NCBI RefSeq assembly: GCF_001984575.1
Contig: NZ_LZNS01000001.1
Location: 2,493,187-2,557,186, forward strand
Reading direction: 5' to 3'
From: Streptomyces sp. MP131-18
GTDB taxonomy: Bacteria; Actinomycetota; Actinomycetes; Streptomycetales; Streptomycetaceae
DNA length: 64,000 bases
Part shown: in pieces, positions 51,751-60,486 of the stretch
How the letters are laid out: every line of letters begins with the position of its first letter
Position numbering within the stretch: position 1 is the stretch's first letter
Notes under the pieces: model-generated
Told to the model about the DNA's origin: nothing
What the model saw: the letters and a program-made list of their open reading frames with translations, nothing else
Databases searched by the model: none
Translations under genes and position numbers: made by a program

Positions 51751-51792
51751 CCGGGGCGGCCGGAGCCTGTCGACAGGCTCCGGCCGCCCCGG
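51751..51792. terminator. 42-bp perfect palindrome, bidirectional terminator
   Basis: CCGGGGCGGCCGGAGCCTG, then TCGA, and its exact complement form a 19-base-pair stem around a TCGA centre. It lies between the converging katA and CBS-protein genes and can end both transcripts. Confidence 0.9.
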
Positions 51793-51795
51793 ACT

Positions 51796-52191
51796 TCATC
51801 CGACGCCGACCGCGCTGACGACCGGCGTCCAGCAGTTGATGATGTCGCGCACCGAGACGATGCCGACCGGCTCGCGCTCGTCGAGCACGACCAGGTGCCG
51901 GAAGCCGCCCTGCGCCATCGCGGAGGCGGCGTCGGCCAGGGTCCACTGCGGTGCCGCGTAGACGACGTCCGTCGTGGTGTGCGCACCGACGCGCTCCCGG
52001 TCCGGGTCCTGGCCTCGTCCGACGGACGTGAGAACGTCCCGTTCGGTGAGGATGCCGATGCCTGCGGTGTCGGGGTCGAGGACCACGGCCGCGCCCACCC
52101 GTCGGGCGGACATCAGCCGGGCCGCCTGCCTGAGCGTGTGATCGGGGCCGATGGTGAGGACGATGGTGCTCATCGCGTCACGGACCAGCAT
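51796..52191 (-). CDS. CBS-pair protein
   Basis: A 131-residue protein with two CBS domains: MSTIVLTIGPDHTLRQAARL and VGAAVVLDPDT, then WTLADAASAMAQGGFRHLVV. CBS pairs bind adenosine nucleotides. ATG at 52191 has AGGAGG nine bases upstream; a GTG at 52203 would have it adjacent and is rejected. Converges on katA. Standalone CBS proteins in Streptomyces are thought to sense energy status. Confidence 0.88.
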   Translation of the reverse strand: MLVRDAMSTIVLTIGPDHTLRQAARLMSARRVGAAVVLDPDTAGIGILTERDVLTSVGRGQDPDRERVGAHTTTDVVYAAPQWTLADAASAMAQGGFRHLVVLDEREPVGIVSVRDIINCWTPVVSAVGVG

Positions 52192-52368
52192 GGGATGAGC
52201 CACCTCCTGCCAGGGTCGAGGGAAGGGGAGGGGAGGGGGCGCTTGAGACAGGTTTCACAAAGTCACAAGCGAAGGAATTCTCATGTTCACATGCCCTCTT
52301 CCGCTCAACAAGGGTCAGGACGGGGCGAAAGCCGCCGATTCCGTGAAGACCACGATCAGGCGTGAAGG

Positions 52369-53163
52369 CTACGTGCCCAGGTAGCCGAGCAGCCGCTCGT
52401 GCAGCAGGCCGTTGCTCGCCGCCGCGTTCCCGCCGTGCGGCCCGTCCGCCCCGTCGAGACCGGTGAACCTGCCCCCCGCCTCCTGCACGATGATCGCCGG
52501 CGCCGCCATGTCCCACAGCGACAGCTCCGGCTCGGCGCACACGTCGACCGCGCCCTCGGCCACCATCATGTAGGACCAGAAGTCGCCGTACGCGCGCGTG
52601 CGCCAGCAGTCCCGCGACAGGTCGAGCAGCCCGCCGAGCCGTCCCCGCTCCTCCCAGCCGCCGAGCGAGGAGTACGAGAACGAGGCGTCCTCGATCCGCG
52701 CCACCCGCGACACCGAGATCCGCGTCGCCGACGTCAGGCTGCGCCCCGCGTACGCCCCGCCGCCCAGCGCCGCCCACCAGCGCCGGTTCAGCGCGGGCGC
52801 GGACACCACCCCGACCACCGGCCGGTCGCCGCCTTCCCCGCGCTCCATCAGCGCGATGAGCGTCGCCCAGACCGGAACGCCGCGCACGTAGTTCTTGGTG
52901 CCGTCGATCGGGTCGACGACCCAGCGCCGCGGCCCCTGCCCCTCGCCGCCGAACTCCTCGCCCAGCACCGCGTCCCGCGGCCGGGCCCGCCCGAGCACCG
53001 ACCGGATCAGCTCCTCCGCGGCCCGATCCGCCTCCGTCACCGGTGTCAGGTCCGGCTTGGTCTCCACTTTCAGGTCGAGCGCCCGGAAGCGGTCCATCGT
53101 CGCGGCATCGGCGGAGTCGGCGAGCACGTGCGCCAGGCGCAGGTCGTCGTGGTAATCGGGCAT
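52369..53163 (-). CDS. hisN: Histidinol-phosphatase, inositol-monophosphatase type
   Basis: A 264-residue metal-dependent phosphatase. GEEFGGEG (Glu), WVVDPIDGTKNYVRG (the Asp pair and Thr) and LSLWDMAAP (Asp) give the family metal sites. The length and the spacing match actinobacterial HisN, which completes histidine biosynthesis. It resembles the inositol monophosphatases, so the substrate should be tested. Shares a promoter region with a TetR gene. Confidence 0.88.
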   Translation of the reverse strand: MPDYHDDLRLAHVLADSADAATMDRFRALDLKVETKPDLTPVTEADRAAEELIRSVLGRARPRDAVLGEEFGGEGQGPRRWVVDPIDGTKNYVRGVPVWATLIALMERGEGGDRPVVGVVSAPALNRRWWAALGGGAYAGRSLTSATRISVSRVARIEDASFSYSSLGGWEERGRLGGLLDLSRDCWRTRAYGDFWSYMMVAEGAVDVCAEPELSLWDMAAPAIIVQEAGGRFTGLDGADGPHGGNAAASNGLLHERLLGYLGT

Positions 53164-53185
53164 GCCTCACAGTATCCGGCCGGTC

Positions 53186-53254
53186 GCCCCGCACCGGTGC
53201 GGGGCATCTTGACACCGCACCCGGGCGCGTCAATCCTGTCCGGCACCAGGACAG
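53186..53254. promoter_or_regulatory. TetR operators flanking the tetR promoter
   Basis: The perfect 20-bp palindrome GCCCCGCACCGGTGCGGGGC (53186-53205) lies just upstream of TTGACA (53209-53214), which is 17 bases from AATCCT (53232-53237). A second inverted repeat, CTGTCC-N7-GGACAG (53236-53254), overlaps the predicted start. Both sites are placed to block the divergent promoters. Confidence 0.65.
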
Positions 53255-53282
53255 AGCCGCTCCTGGAAGCGAGGAGGCAACG

Positions 53283-53786
53283 GTGCCCACCGCGCGAGAA
53301 TCCCTCCTGAACGCTGCCGCCCAGGCCGTCGAACGACGCCCCTGGCCCGTGGTCAGGATGATCGAGGTCGCAGCGGCGGCCGGGGTGTCCCGGCAGACGC
53401 TCTACAACGAGTTCGGCGACAAGGCGGGGCTCGGCTCCGCCCTGGCGGAGCACAGGACGGCCGTGTTCCTCGACGGGTTCCAGACGTTCCTGCGTGCCCG
53501 CCGCCACGACCCCGCCGCCCTGTCCGCCGCCACCGGCTGGATCGTCCGCGCGGCCCTGGCGGACCGCGTCGTGCACGCCGCCCTCACGGGCTGCCGCTGC
53601 GCCGGCCTGCCGCCGCACGCCCGCGCCCCCGGCCAGCTGGTCGGCGAGTTGTGCGCGTGCGCCGTGCGCACCCTCGGCGGGGGCGCGGACCTGGACACCG
53701 CCCGCGCCTGCGAGACGGCGGTCCGCCTCGCGATCTCCCACCTGGTCGCCCCGCCGGCCGCCGCGCCCGCCGCGGCCGGCGCCTGA
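53283..53786 (+). CDS. TetR-family regulator
   Basis: A 167-residue protein. The N-terminal HTH reads MIEVAAAAGVSRQTLYNEFG; the remainder is helical with an Ala-rich tail and three cysteines (GCRC, LCAC, ACE). GAGGAGG precedes the GTG start. Divergent from hisN, sharing palindromic sites. The ligand is unknown; in Streptomyces this gene neighbours hisN, from memory. Confidence 0.88.
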   Translation: MPTARESLLNAAAQAVERRPWPVVRMIEVAAAAGVSRQTLYNEFGDKAGLGSALAEHRTAVFLDGFQTFLRARRHDPAALSAATGWIVRAALADRVVHAALTGCRCAGLPPHARAPGQLVGELCACAVRTLGGGADLDTARACETAVRLAISHLVAPPAAAPAAAGA

Positions 53787-54794
53787 TCAGTCGCCCTCGC
53801 GCCGCTCGCGCGTGGCCAGCAGGCGCCGGAGCGAATACAGCCGCGCCGGCTCCGCGTGCCCCTCGGCCACCCAGGCGTCGAGGGCGCAGTCCCGCTCGTC
53901 GTGGCTGCACGCCCGCGGGCAGCCCGCGGTGCCCGGCTCCAGGTCGGGGAAGGCGTGGATGACGCGCGAGGGATCGATGTGATGCAGCCCGAACGACCGG
54001 ACCCCCGGCGTGTCGATGACCCAGCCGGCCGTACCGGGCAGCGGCAGGGCCAGCGCCGAGACGGTGGTGTGCCGGCCGCGGCCGGTCACCGCGTTCACCT
54101 CGCCCGTCGCCCGCTGCCGCTCCGGCGGCACAAGCGCGTTCACCAGCGTCGTCTTGCCGACGCCGCTGTGCCCGACGAACGCCGTGGTCCGGCCGGCCAG
54201 CAACTCCCGCACCCGGGCCACCGATTCCTCGTCGAACTCCTCACGGCTGGTCACCACATGCCGGGTGCCCAGCGGCGCGTAAGTATCGAGCAGCGGACCG
54301 GCCGGCGCCAGGTCGGACTTGGTCAGGATCAGCAGCGGGTCGAGCCCCGCGTCGAACGCGGCGACCAGACAGCGGTCGATCAGCCGCGGCCGCGGCTCGG
54401 GATCGGCGAGTGCGGTGACGATGGCGAGCTGGTCGGCGTTCGCCACCACCACCCGTTCGAACGGGTCGTCGTCGTCCGCGGTCCGCCGCAGCACCGACGT
54501 GCGCTCCGCCACCCGCACCACCCGGGCCAGCGTGTCCTTGTGGCCCGACAGGTCGCCGACCACCGCGACCCGGTCGCCGACGACCACGCTCTTGCGGCCC
54601 AGCTCACGCGCCTTCATCGCGGTGACCGTGCGGCCCGCGACGAGACAGGTGATCCGGCCCCGGTCGACGGTGAGGACGAAGCCCCCCTCCGCGTCCTCGT
54701 GGGCGGGCCGCCGATGGGTGCGCGGCCTGCTCCCCCGGCGGCTCGGCCGGACCCGGACGTCGTCCTCGTCGGTGTGCTTGCCGTACCGGCGCAT
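53787..54794 (-). CDS. rsgA: Ribosome small-subunit GTPase
   Basis: A 335-residue circularly permuted GTPase that aids 30S maturation. The order G4 (LILTKSD), G1 (VGHSGVGKTT), G3 (IDTPGVRSFG) is the permuted hallmark. The C-terminal zinc knuckle has CPRACSHDERDCAL with the His. N-terminal OB-fold begins near residue 40. Stop is one base from the TetR gene stop; 15 bases downstream of aroA on the same strand. Confidence 0.95.
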   Translation of the reverse strand: MRRYGKHTDEDDVRVRPSRRGSRPRTHRRPAHEDAEGGFVLTVDRGRITCLVAGRTVTAMKARELGRKSVVVGDRVAVVGDLSGHKDTLARVVRVAERTSVLRRTADDDDPFERVVVANADQLAIVTALADPEPRPRLIDRCLVAAFDAGLDPLLILTKSDLAPAGPLLDTYAPLGTRHVVTSREEFDEESVARVRELLAGRTTAFVGHSGVGKTTLVNALVPPERQRATGEVNAVTGRGRHTTVSALALPLPGTAGWVIDTPGVRSFGLHHIDPSRVIHAFPDLEPGTAGCPRACSHDERDCALDAWVAEGHAEPARLYSLRRLLATRERREGD

Positions 54795-54809
54795 CGCGGG
54801 CCGCGGTCC

Positions 54810-56159
54810 TCAGGCGCCCTCTCCGGCCAGCATGCGGTGCCACAGGTCGGGGAAGTCGGGCATGGTCTTGCCGGTGGTGGCGATGTTCTCGATCTCGACG
54901 TCCTTGACGACCAGGCCGAGTACGGCGCCCGCGGTCGCGAGCCGGTGGTCCTCGTACGTGTGGAAGACACCGCCGTGCAGCGCGCGCGGCCGGATGCGCA
55001 GGCCGTCCTCGGTCTCCGTGACGTCGCCGCCCAGCGCGTTGATCTCCTTGGTGAGGGCCGCCAGGCGGTCGGTCTCGTGCAGCCGCAGGTGCGCGACGCC
55101 GCGCAGCACCGACTCGCCCTCGGCCAGCGCGGCGACGGCGGCGATGCCGGGCGTCAGCTCGCCCACCTCGCCCAGGTCCGCGTCGATGCCGCGTACCCGC
55201 CCGCTGCCGGAGAACGTCAGCCCGCGGTCGTCCAGCGTGCAGGTGCCGCCCATCTCCGTGAAGATGTGCCGCAGCGCGTCGCCCGGCTGGGTGGTGCGGA
55301 CGGGCCAGTCGGGGATGGTGACCGTGCCGCCGGTGACGAGGGCGGCGGCCAGGAACGGCTGCGCGTTGGACAGGTCGGGCTCCACCACCAGGTCCCGGCC
55401 GAGCAGGGCGCCGGGCGTCACGCGCCACACGTTCGGCTCGCCGCCCGAGTCGGGGGCGTCGACCTGCACCCCGGCGCGGCGCAGCATGTCCACGGTCATG
55501 CGGATATGCGGCAGGGACGGCAGCGTCCTGCCGGTGTGCCGCACCTCGACGCCCTGGTTGAAGCGGGGCGCGGAGAGCAGCAGCGCGCTGATGAACTGCG
55601 AGGAGGTCGAGGCGTCCACCTCGACGGAGCCGCCGTCGAGCGAGCCGACGCCGTGCACGGTGAGCGGCATGCTGCCGCGCCCGCCGTCCTCGATGCGGGC
55701 GCCGAGGGAACGCAGCGCCTCGATCAGGCTGCGCAGCGGGCGCTCGTGCGAACGCGGGTCGCCGTCGAAGCGGACCTCGCCCTCGGCCAGCGCGGCCAGC
55801 GGCGGCAGGAAGCGCATGACCGTTCCGGCGTTGCCGACGTCGACGGTGGCCGGCGCCTGCGGCATGGCGGGGATGACGCGCCAGGACTCGCCGCGGCCCT
55901 CCGGGAGGCCGGAGACGGCGGAGCTGGAGGAGACGGTCTCCTCGATGCCGATGCCGAGGGAACGCAGCGCGTCCGCCATCAGCAGGGTGTCGCGGGACCG
56001 GAGCGGGCGGCGCAGCCACCCCGGGTCGGCGGCCAGCGCGGCGAGGATCAGGGCCCGGTTGGTGACCGACTTGGACCCGGGCACCGTGACCGTTGCGTCG
56101 ACCGCGCGCGGAGCGGACGGCGCGGGCCAGAGATCGAGACTTTCGCTGTGGTCGGTCAT
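54810..56159 (-). CDS. aroA: 3-phosphoshikimate 1-carboxyvinyltransferase (EPSP synthase)
   Basis: A 449-residue enzyme of the shikimate pathway. [20 protein letters not shown] (Lys and Ser that bind PEP and shikimate-3-phosphate), [21 protein letters not shown] and [13 protein letters not shown] are the EPSPS signatures; catalytic Asp and Glu fit [12 protein letters not shown] and [15 protein letters not shown] segment [10 protein letters not shown]. Upstream of rsgA, likely one transcript. Confidence 0.95.
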   Translation of the reverse strand: MTDHSESLDLWPAPSAPRAVDATVTVPGSKSVTNRALILAALAADPGWLRRPLRSRDTLLMADALRSLGIGIEETVSSSSAVSGLPEGRGESWRVIPAMPQAPATVDVGNAGTVMRFLPPLAALAEGEVRFDGDPRSHERPLRSLIEALRSLGARIEDGGRGSMPLTVHGVGSLDGGSVEVDASTSSQFISALLLSAPRFNQGVEVRHTGRTLPSLPHIRMTVDMLRRAGVQVDAPDSGGEPNVWRVTPGALLGRDLVVEPDLSNAQPFLAAALVTGGTVTIPDWPVRTTQPGDALRHIFTEMGGTCTLDDRGLTFSGSGRVRGIDADLGEVGELTPGIAAVAALAEGESVLRGVAHLRLHETDRLAALTKEINALGGDVTETEDGLRIRPRALHGGVFHTYEDHRLATAGAVLGLVVKDVEIENIATTGKTMPDFPDLWHRMLAGEGA

Positions 56160-56198
56160 GCTCTCACTCTAGTGCGCGGCATGGCCCGGACAGGTGTT

Positions 56199-56912
56199 TC
56201 AGAGGTCGAGCAGCCAGCGTCCGCCGCCGATCAGCGACGTGAGCGCCACGGCGTGGAAGAGGAGCAGCCACATCAGCGCGGGGACGCGCGTGAGCCGTGC
56301 GAGCTGGTCCGCGTCCGAGTCGCGCGCCGCCCCGCGCCGGCGCTTGGCCTGGAGCTCGAACACCGGACGCACGCCGCCGAGCAGCAGGAACCACACGACC
56401 ACGTAGGCGAACGCCGCCTGCACGTCGGGCTCCGTGAGCCAGGAGACCAGCAGGAACGCGGCCCCGGTCAGCACGACGGTCAGCATGCCGTACGCGTTGC
56501 GCACCATGACCAGAAGCGCGAGCAGCAGGGCGGTGGCCCCCCACAGCAGGGCGGTGATGCGGCCCTCGGAGAGCAGCGCGGCGCCGCCGAGCCCCAGCAG
56601 CGAGGGGGCGGTATACCCGGCGGCCGCGGTGAGGATCATGCCGAAGCCGGTCGGCTTCCCCCGGGAGACCGTGAGGCCCGAGGTGTCGGAGTGCAGGCGT
56701 ATGCCCTCCAGTCGGCGGCCGGTCACCAGGGCCATCAGGCCGTGGCCGCCCTCGTGCGCGATGGTGATGGTGTTGCGGGACAGCCGCCACACGCCGAACG
56801 GCGCGACCGCCGCCAGGGCGACGGCGGCCGTCGCGAGTATCAGCCACAGCTCGGGCCCGGGCTGCGTGCCGGTCACGCGGCCCCACAGTTCGTCGATGTC
56901 AGCGGTATCCAT
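56199..56912 (-). CDS. M50-family membrane metallopeptidase-like protein
   Basis: A 237-residue polytopic protein with about six helices. The zinc motif HEGGH sits at the start of the first core helix (ITIAHEGGHGLMALVTG). The expected second motif with Asp is not obvious, so it may be an M50 relative with limited catalysis. A conserved neighbour of aroA in Streptomyces, from memory. Lies 39 bases upstream of aroA. Confidence 0.8.
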   Translation of the reverse strand: MDTADIDELWGRVTGTQPGPELWLILATAAVALAAVAPFGVWRLSRNTITIAHEGGHGLMALVTGRRLEGIRLHSDTSGLTVSRGKPTGFGMILTAAAGYTAPSLLGLGGAALLSEGRITALLWGATALLLALLVMVRNAYGMLTVVLTGAAFLLVSWLTEPDVQAAFAYVVVWFLLLGGVRPVFELQAKRRRGAARDSDADQLARLTRVPALMWLLLFHAVALTSLIGGGRWLLDL

Positions 56913-56942
56913 AGCGGGGCCGATCCTAGGCCGAGGACCTGA

Positions 56943-58358
56943 CTACCGGGCGCCCCCGGGGGCCTCCAGGAGCGGGGGCAGCGAGGGCAGGGCAGGAGAG
57001 CCCTCCTCGTCGAACGGCCGGGGCGGCGTCAACGTGCCCGGCCCCGGGGCGCAGTCGTCCGCCGGGCCCACCGCCTCCGGCAGGGCCTCGGCCACTCCGG
57101 GGGCGCACAAGGCCACGTCCGCGCCGGGGATTGCGTCGAGCGCCGGCTCCGGCAAGGGCACCGGCCGCTCCTCGGGCGCCGGTCCCGGAACACGCGCGCG
57201 GGTCCGTTCCGGCGCGTGAGACGGCGCGTCCGTCGGGTCCGCACGCCGATCCCGCTCCTCCTGCGCCGGCTCCCGGTCACGGTCGGGCGCCTCCGCGCGA
57301 TCCCCGGCCGCCCCCTGTCCGTCCCGCGCCTCCTCGTCCCTGGCGTGGCTGTGACCGCGGTCCTGGCCGCCGGACAACTGCCCGGTCAGCGGCGCCGATC
57401 CGGTGGCGGTGACCGCGGCGAGCGCCACGGTCGCGGTGACCGTCACCTTGCTCAGCAGCCCGCCCGCACCGGTCAGCCCGCCCGCACCGGTCAGCCCGCC
57501 CGCGCCCGCGAGGCCGCCCGCGCCCGCCACCCCGGCGGCCTTCCCGGCCAGCTCGGCCGTTCCTGCGACGCCGGGCACGGCGAACCAGCCCGCGAGAACG
57601 AGCGGAAGCACCCCGCGCAGCGTCTCGTTGAGGTCGGCCAGCTCCCGGTAGGCGGAGCGGCAGCGCTCGCAGTCATCCAGATGCCGCCGCAGCCCGAGGT
57701 ACCCACGGCGCAGGTACGGGCGGCGGGCATAGGGGCCCAGCCGGCTCGCGTACCGCCGGCACTCCTCCTGCCCGGTGAGGGACTCGCTCACGTGCGCCTG
57801 GAGGTAGGCCGCCCGCAGCCCCTCCCGGGCGCGGTGCGCGAGCACCGCCGTGGCGTTGGCCGTCAGGCCGAGGCGCCGCGCGACGCGGCGGACCGGCTCC
57901 CCGTCCACCGTCGTCCGCCACAGCACCTCCTGCCAGCGCTCCGGCAGGGTCAGGAACGCCCGCACCACCATCGACCGGTCGGCCCGCGCGATCGTGCCCG
58001 CCTCGCACTGCGACTCGCCCGGCGGACCGGCCGCGACCGCGCCCGGTTCCGGCACGGGCAGTTCCAGCGCGCCGTCCGCGCCCCACTGCGCCGCCGCGCG
58101 CCGCACTATGGTCAGCAGGTAGGCGCGCACCGCCGTGCGCGGCCCGCCCCCGGTGCGCACCGCGCGCAGCGTCCGCGCGAACACCTCCGCCGTCAGGTCC
58201 TCCGCCGTGTGCGCGTCGCGGCAGCAGAGCCGCGCGTAGCGCCGTACCGCCGGCTCGTGCCGCCGGTACAGCTCCGCGAATCCCGCGTCGTCACCGGCGC
58301 GGACGCGCACCAGCAGGGCGCTGTCGGACTCGGCCGGCGCGCCGTCATCCATCGCCAT
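56943..58358 (-). CDS. ECF-type sigma factor fused to an anti-sigma-like zinc finger
   Basis: A 471-residue protein. Sigma region 2 (~10-80, FAELYRRHEPAVRRYARLCC), region 4 (~135-185, LTLPERWQEVLWRTTV, GLTANATAVLAHRAR), then a zf-HC2 motif with RRHLDDCERC at ~225. A Gly/Ala-rich repeat, one hydrophobic segment (TVTATVALAAVTATG) and a ~170-residue Asp/Glu/Arg/Pro-rich tail follow. One polypeptide thus carries sigma and anti-sigma-like parts and perhaps a membrane anchor. ATG at 58358 with GGGAGG. Confidence 0.87.
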   Translation of the reverse strand: MAMDDGAPAESDSALLVRVRAGDDAGFAELYRRHEPAVRRYARLCCRDAHTAEDLTAEVFARTLRAVRTGGGPRTAVRAYLLTIVRRAAAQWGADGALELPVPEPGAVAAGPPGESQCEAGTIARADRSMVVRAFLTLPERWQEVLWRTTVDGEPVRRVARRLGLTANATAVLAHRAREGLRAAYLQAHVSESLTGQEECRRYASRLGPYARRPYLRRGYLGLRRHLDDCERCRSAYRELADLNETLRGVLPLVLAGWFAVPGVAGTAELAGKAAGVAGAGGLAGAGGLTGAGGLTGAGGLLSKVTVTATVALAAVTATGSAPLTGQLSGGQDRGHSHARDEEARDGQGAAGDRAEAPDRDREPAQEERDRRADPTDAPSHAPERTRARVPGPAPEERPVPLPEPALDAIPGADVALCAPGVAEALPEAVGPADDCAPGPGTLTPPRPFDEEGSPALPSLPPLLEAPGGAR

Positions 58359-58516
58359 GCGCCCTCCCGTTGCTCGTGTGTTGATCAAAATCGCCAACGA
58401 CGCCCGGCGGCCGAAGAAACGGTTCGGTCAAGGCGCCGCTTCGCCCGCCACTCTTGGAGCACCATTCACTCCAATGCCACACATCCCCCCAACTCACCCC
58501 TCGTTGGCGGTTTGTG

Positions 58517-59140
58517 ATGCCACTCAACCAACAGATGATGTACGACCCGACGGCGACCACGCACCTGTTCCTGCCGCCGGATCTGCTCGTCGGCCCCACC
58601 GCCGACGCGCCTCCCGCCGACGACCAGGGCCCACGGCAGCACGCGGCACGGCGCCACCGCAGGGAACGCCGGCGTGTCACCTGGCAGAGCGACACGGTCC
58701 GTTCGTGGTGGATGAGGTGCGCGAGCCTGATGCTCGCCGCCGCGGCCGCCGTCCTGGTCGCGATGCTCAGCGTCCTCGGCGGCCTCGTCTCCTACGAGCC
58801 GCTGCGGGACGCCGCTTCCCCCGGCGTCCCGCAGCAACTGATCGGCTGGTGGCCCCTGCTGATCTTCGGGCCCTGGCTGGTGGCCTCCCTGTCGATCCTG
58901 CGCGCGGCGCTGTACCAGCGGCACGCCCTGCACTCGTGGGCGGTCGTCGTCTTCTTCTCCGGTCTGGCCATCGCCCTGTGCATGTCGCAGGTGCCCAGGA
59001 CCCCGACGAACCTGGCCGTGGCCGGCCTTCCGCCGCTCTCCGCACTGCTGGCGTTCCACCAGATCGTGCGCCAGGTGACGCTGATCAACCCGCCCCGGCA
59101 CGCGCTCCCGCGACGGCACCCCGCACGCCGCCGCGGCTGA
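58517..59140 (+). CDS. DUF2637-like four-helix membrane protein
   Basis: A 207-residue protein. A ~70-residue Pro/Arg/His-rich cytosolic start, then four transmembrane helices (LMLAAAAAVLVAMLSVLGGL; PLLIFGPWLVASLSILRAAL; SWAVVVFFSGLAIALCM; a last shorter one) and a basic tail. This matches the DUF2637 type common in Streptomyces and its plasmids, linked to plasmid spread in some cases. ATG at 58517; no clear ribosome binding site. Divergent from the sigma gene. Confidence 0.7.
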   Translation: MPLNQQMMYDPTATTHLFLPPDLLVGPTADAPPADDQGPRQHAARRHRRERRRVTWQSDTVRSWWMRCASLMLAAAAAVLVAMLSVLGGLVSYEPLRDAASPGVPQQLIGWWPLLIFGPWLVASLSILRAALYQRHALHSWAVVVFFSGLAIALCMSQVPRTPTNLAVAGLPPLSALLAFHQIVRQVTLINPPRHALPRRHPARRRG

Positions 59141-59149
59141 ACCGCGCGG

Positions 59150-60112
59150 TCAGCCCCGACCGGCGGCCTCGACGGCCTGCTCGATGCGGGCGACCAACTC
59201 CTCCGCGTCCACCGAACCGTCCCGCGCCGCGAGCGCCCCGGCCAGCTCGGCCACGGCGGCGCGCAGCGCGACCACCTCGCCGTGCGTCCGGCTGAGCAGC
59301 GCCCACGCATCCCGGTCGGCGCCCTCCGCCCTGAACTGCCAGGTGTGATGCGGGCTTGCCGCGTCGTCCCACATCTGCCGCGCGTCGCGCGAGTCCATCC
59401 GGTCGTCCTTGTAGAGCGCCACCTGGCGGGCCGCAGCCTTCGCCACCTTCTCGATGTCGGCGTCGCTCAGCGGCATGTCGTCCTCCTCGGGGTCCCAGTC
59501 GGCGGGGTGCCGCAGTCGTTCGGCAACGCGCTTGCGCACGTCGCTCATGGATATGCCGGGCCCGCGGGGGTCGATCTTGCCCGGCTGCCATTCCAGATGG
59601 CCGATCACCGAGGTCGTGCCCTGCTTGCCCCAGCCGTGCGCCCGGCAGATGGCCGCCGAGGCACGCACGATGGCATCGACCTGCGCGGGCGGCCACGGGT
59701 CCTTGTTGTCGCCCAGGTTGATGCATTCGAAGCCGTAGAAGTACCGATTGCCGTCGGTGTTCGCCTGGTTGTCGGGGGGAAGGGTCCGCTCCGCGATCAC
59801 GGCGTCCAGCACATCCCCGTCGCCGCTTCCCGCATGGTTGGCCCGGCCGTGCCCGACGAGATGGACCACGCCGTCCTTGGCGATGACGCCGTGGCACAGC
59901 GGCCCAGGCAGCGTGGAGTGGCCGTCGTAGCACAGGTCCACGCTGGAGTCGGTGCCGGTGGTGACGGTGTGGTGGATCATCACTCCGTGCACGGGGCCCC
60001 AGGACCCGACGTGATTCCGGTTGTGCGTGCGCCAGGACCGGTGTTCCTCGATCCTGACGCCCTCCCCCTTGAGAGCGCTCACCAGCTTGGCGGCGGAAAG
60101 TGGAGAAGCCAT
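59150..60112 (-). CDS. N-acetylmuramoyl-L-alanine amidase (Amidase_2, endolysin-like)
   Basis: A 320-residue enzyme. Zinc ligands: GVMIHHTVTTG (His), VIGHLEWQPGKIDPRGPG (His and Asp). The catalytic domain spans ~25-190, the remainder is a helical, charged C-terminus (SDADIEKVAKAAARQVALYK). No signal peptide, as in phage endolysins. No cell-wall-binding motif is recognised. It may be a prophage relic or act only after export by another route. Confidence 0.9.
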   Translation of the reverse strand: MASPLSAAKLVSALKGEGVRIEEHRSWRTHNRNHVGSWGPVHGVMIHHTVTTGTDSSVDLCYDGHSTLPGPLCHGVIAKDGVVHLVGHGRANHAGSGDGDVLDAVIAERTLPPDNQANTDGNRYFYGFECINLGDNKDPWPPAQVDAIVRASAAICRAHGWGKQGTTSVIGHLEWQPGKIDPRGPGISMSDVRKRVAERLRHPADWDPEEDDMPLSDADIEKVAKAAARQVALYKDDRMDSRDARQMWDDAASPHHTWQFRAEGADRDAWALLSRTHGEVVALRAAVAELAGALAARDGSVDAEELVARIEQAVEAAGRG

Positions 60113-60277
60113 ACCTGTCCCCTTCCCCGGTTCCGGCGCCTCATGGCCCCTGCCGCCCCAACTCCACCCGTTTCAGGCACAGAACGCACACCCCCGCACC
60201 ACCGGCGCACGCCGCCCGGGCATCACCGGCACCGCGAACGGCTCCGCTGCCCCCCGGCGCGGGGCTCCGCGCACGAT

Positions 60278-60313
60278 CAAGGCCCGGCCCGCGTTTCCGC
60301 GGACCGGGCCTTG
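60278..60313 (-). terminator. Terminator of tRNA-His
   Basis: CAAGGCCCGG (60278-60287) pairs with CCGGGCCTTG (60304-60313), with an inner CCGCG/CGCGG-like stem. It begins six bases beyond the encoded CCA of tRNA-His and is followed by a short T-containing run. Confidence 0.85.
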
Positions 60314-60319
60314 AGCATC

Positions 60320-60395
60320 TGGGGTGAGTGACGGGACTTGAACCCGCGGCCACCTGGACCACAACCAGGTGCTCTACCAACTGAGCTACACCCAC
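60320..60395 (-). tRNA. tRNA-His (anticodon GTG), CCA encoded
   Basis: Cloverleaf on the minus strand: acceptor GTGGGTG (60389-60395) with CACTCAC (60324-60330), one G-U pair; anticodon stem CCTGG/CCAGG around TTGTGGT (anticodon GTG); T-arm GGGTTCAAGTCCC. Discriminator C at 60323 and CCA at 60320-60322. A G precedes position 1 (60396), as needed for the tRNA-His extra G. Confidence 0.97.
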
Positions 60396-60486
60396 CATGA
60401 CCGACTGTCCGGGGCGCCACCAGAGCTTCCCGTACCAGCCGGAATATGAGTGTACAGGGTCGTCGGCAGTGGCCGCGCCAGGGTTC

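Noticed and set aside
53856..56942. A 1028-codon plus-strand frame over rsgA, aroA and the M50 gene
   Set aside because: It spans three real genes on the other strand and shows only Arg/Gly/Ala-rich sequence.
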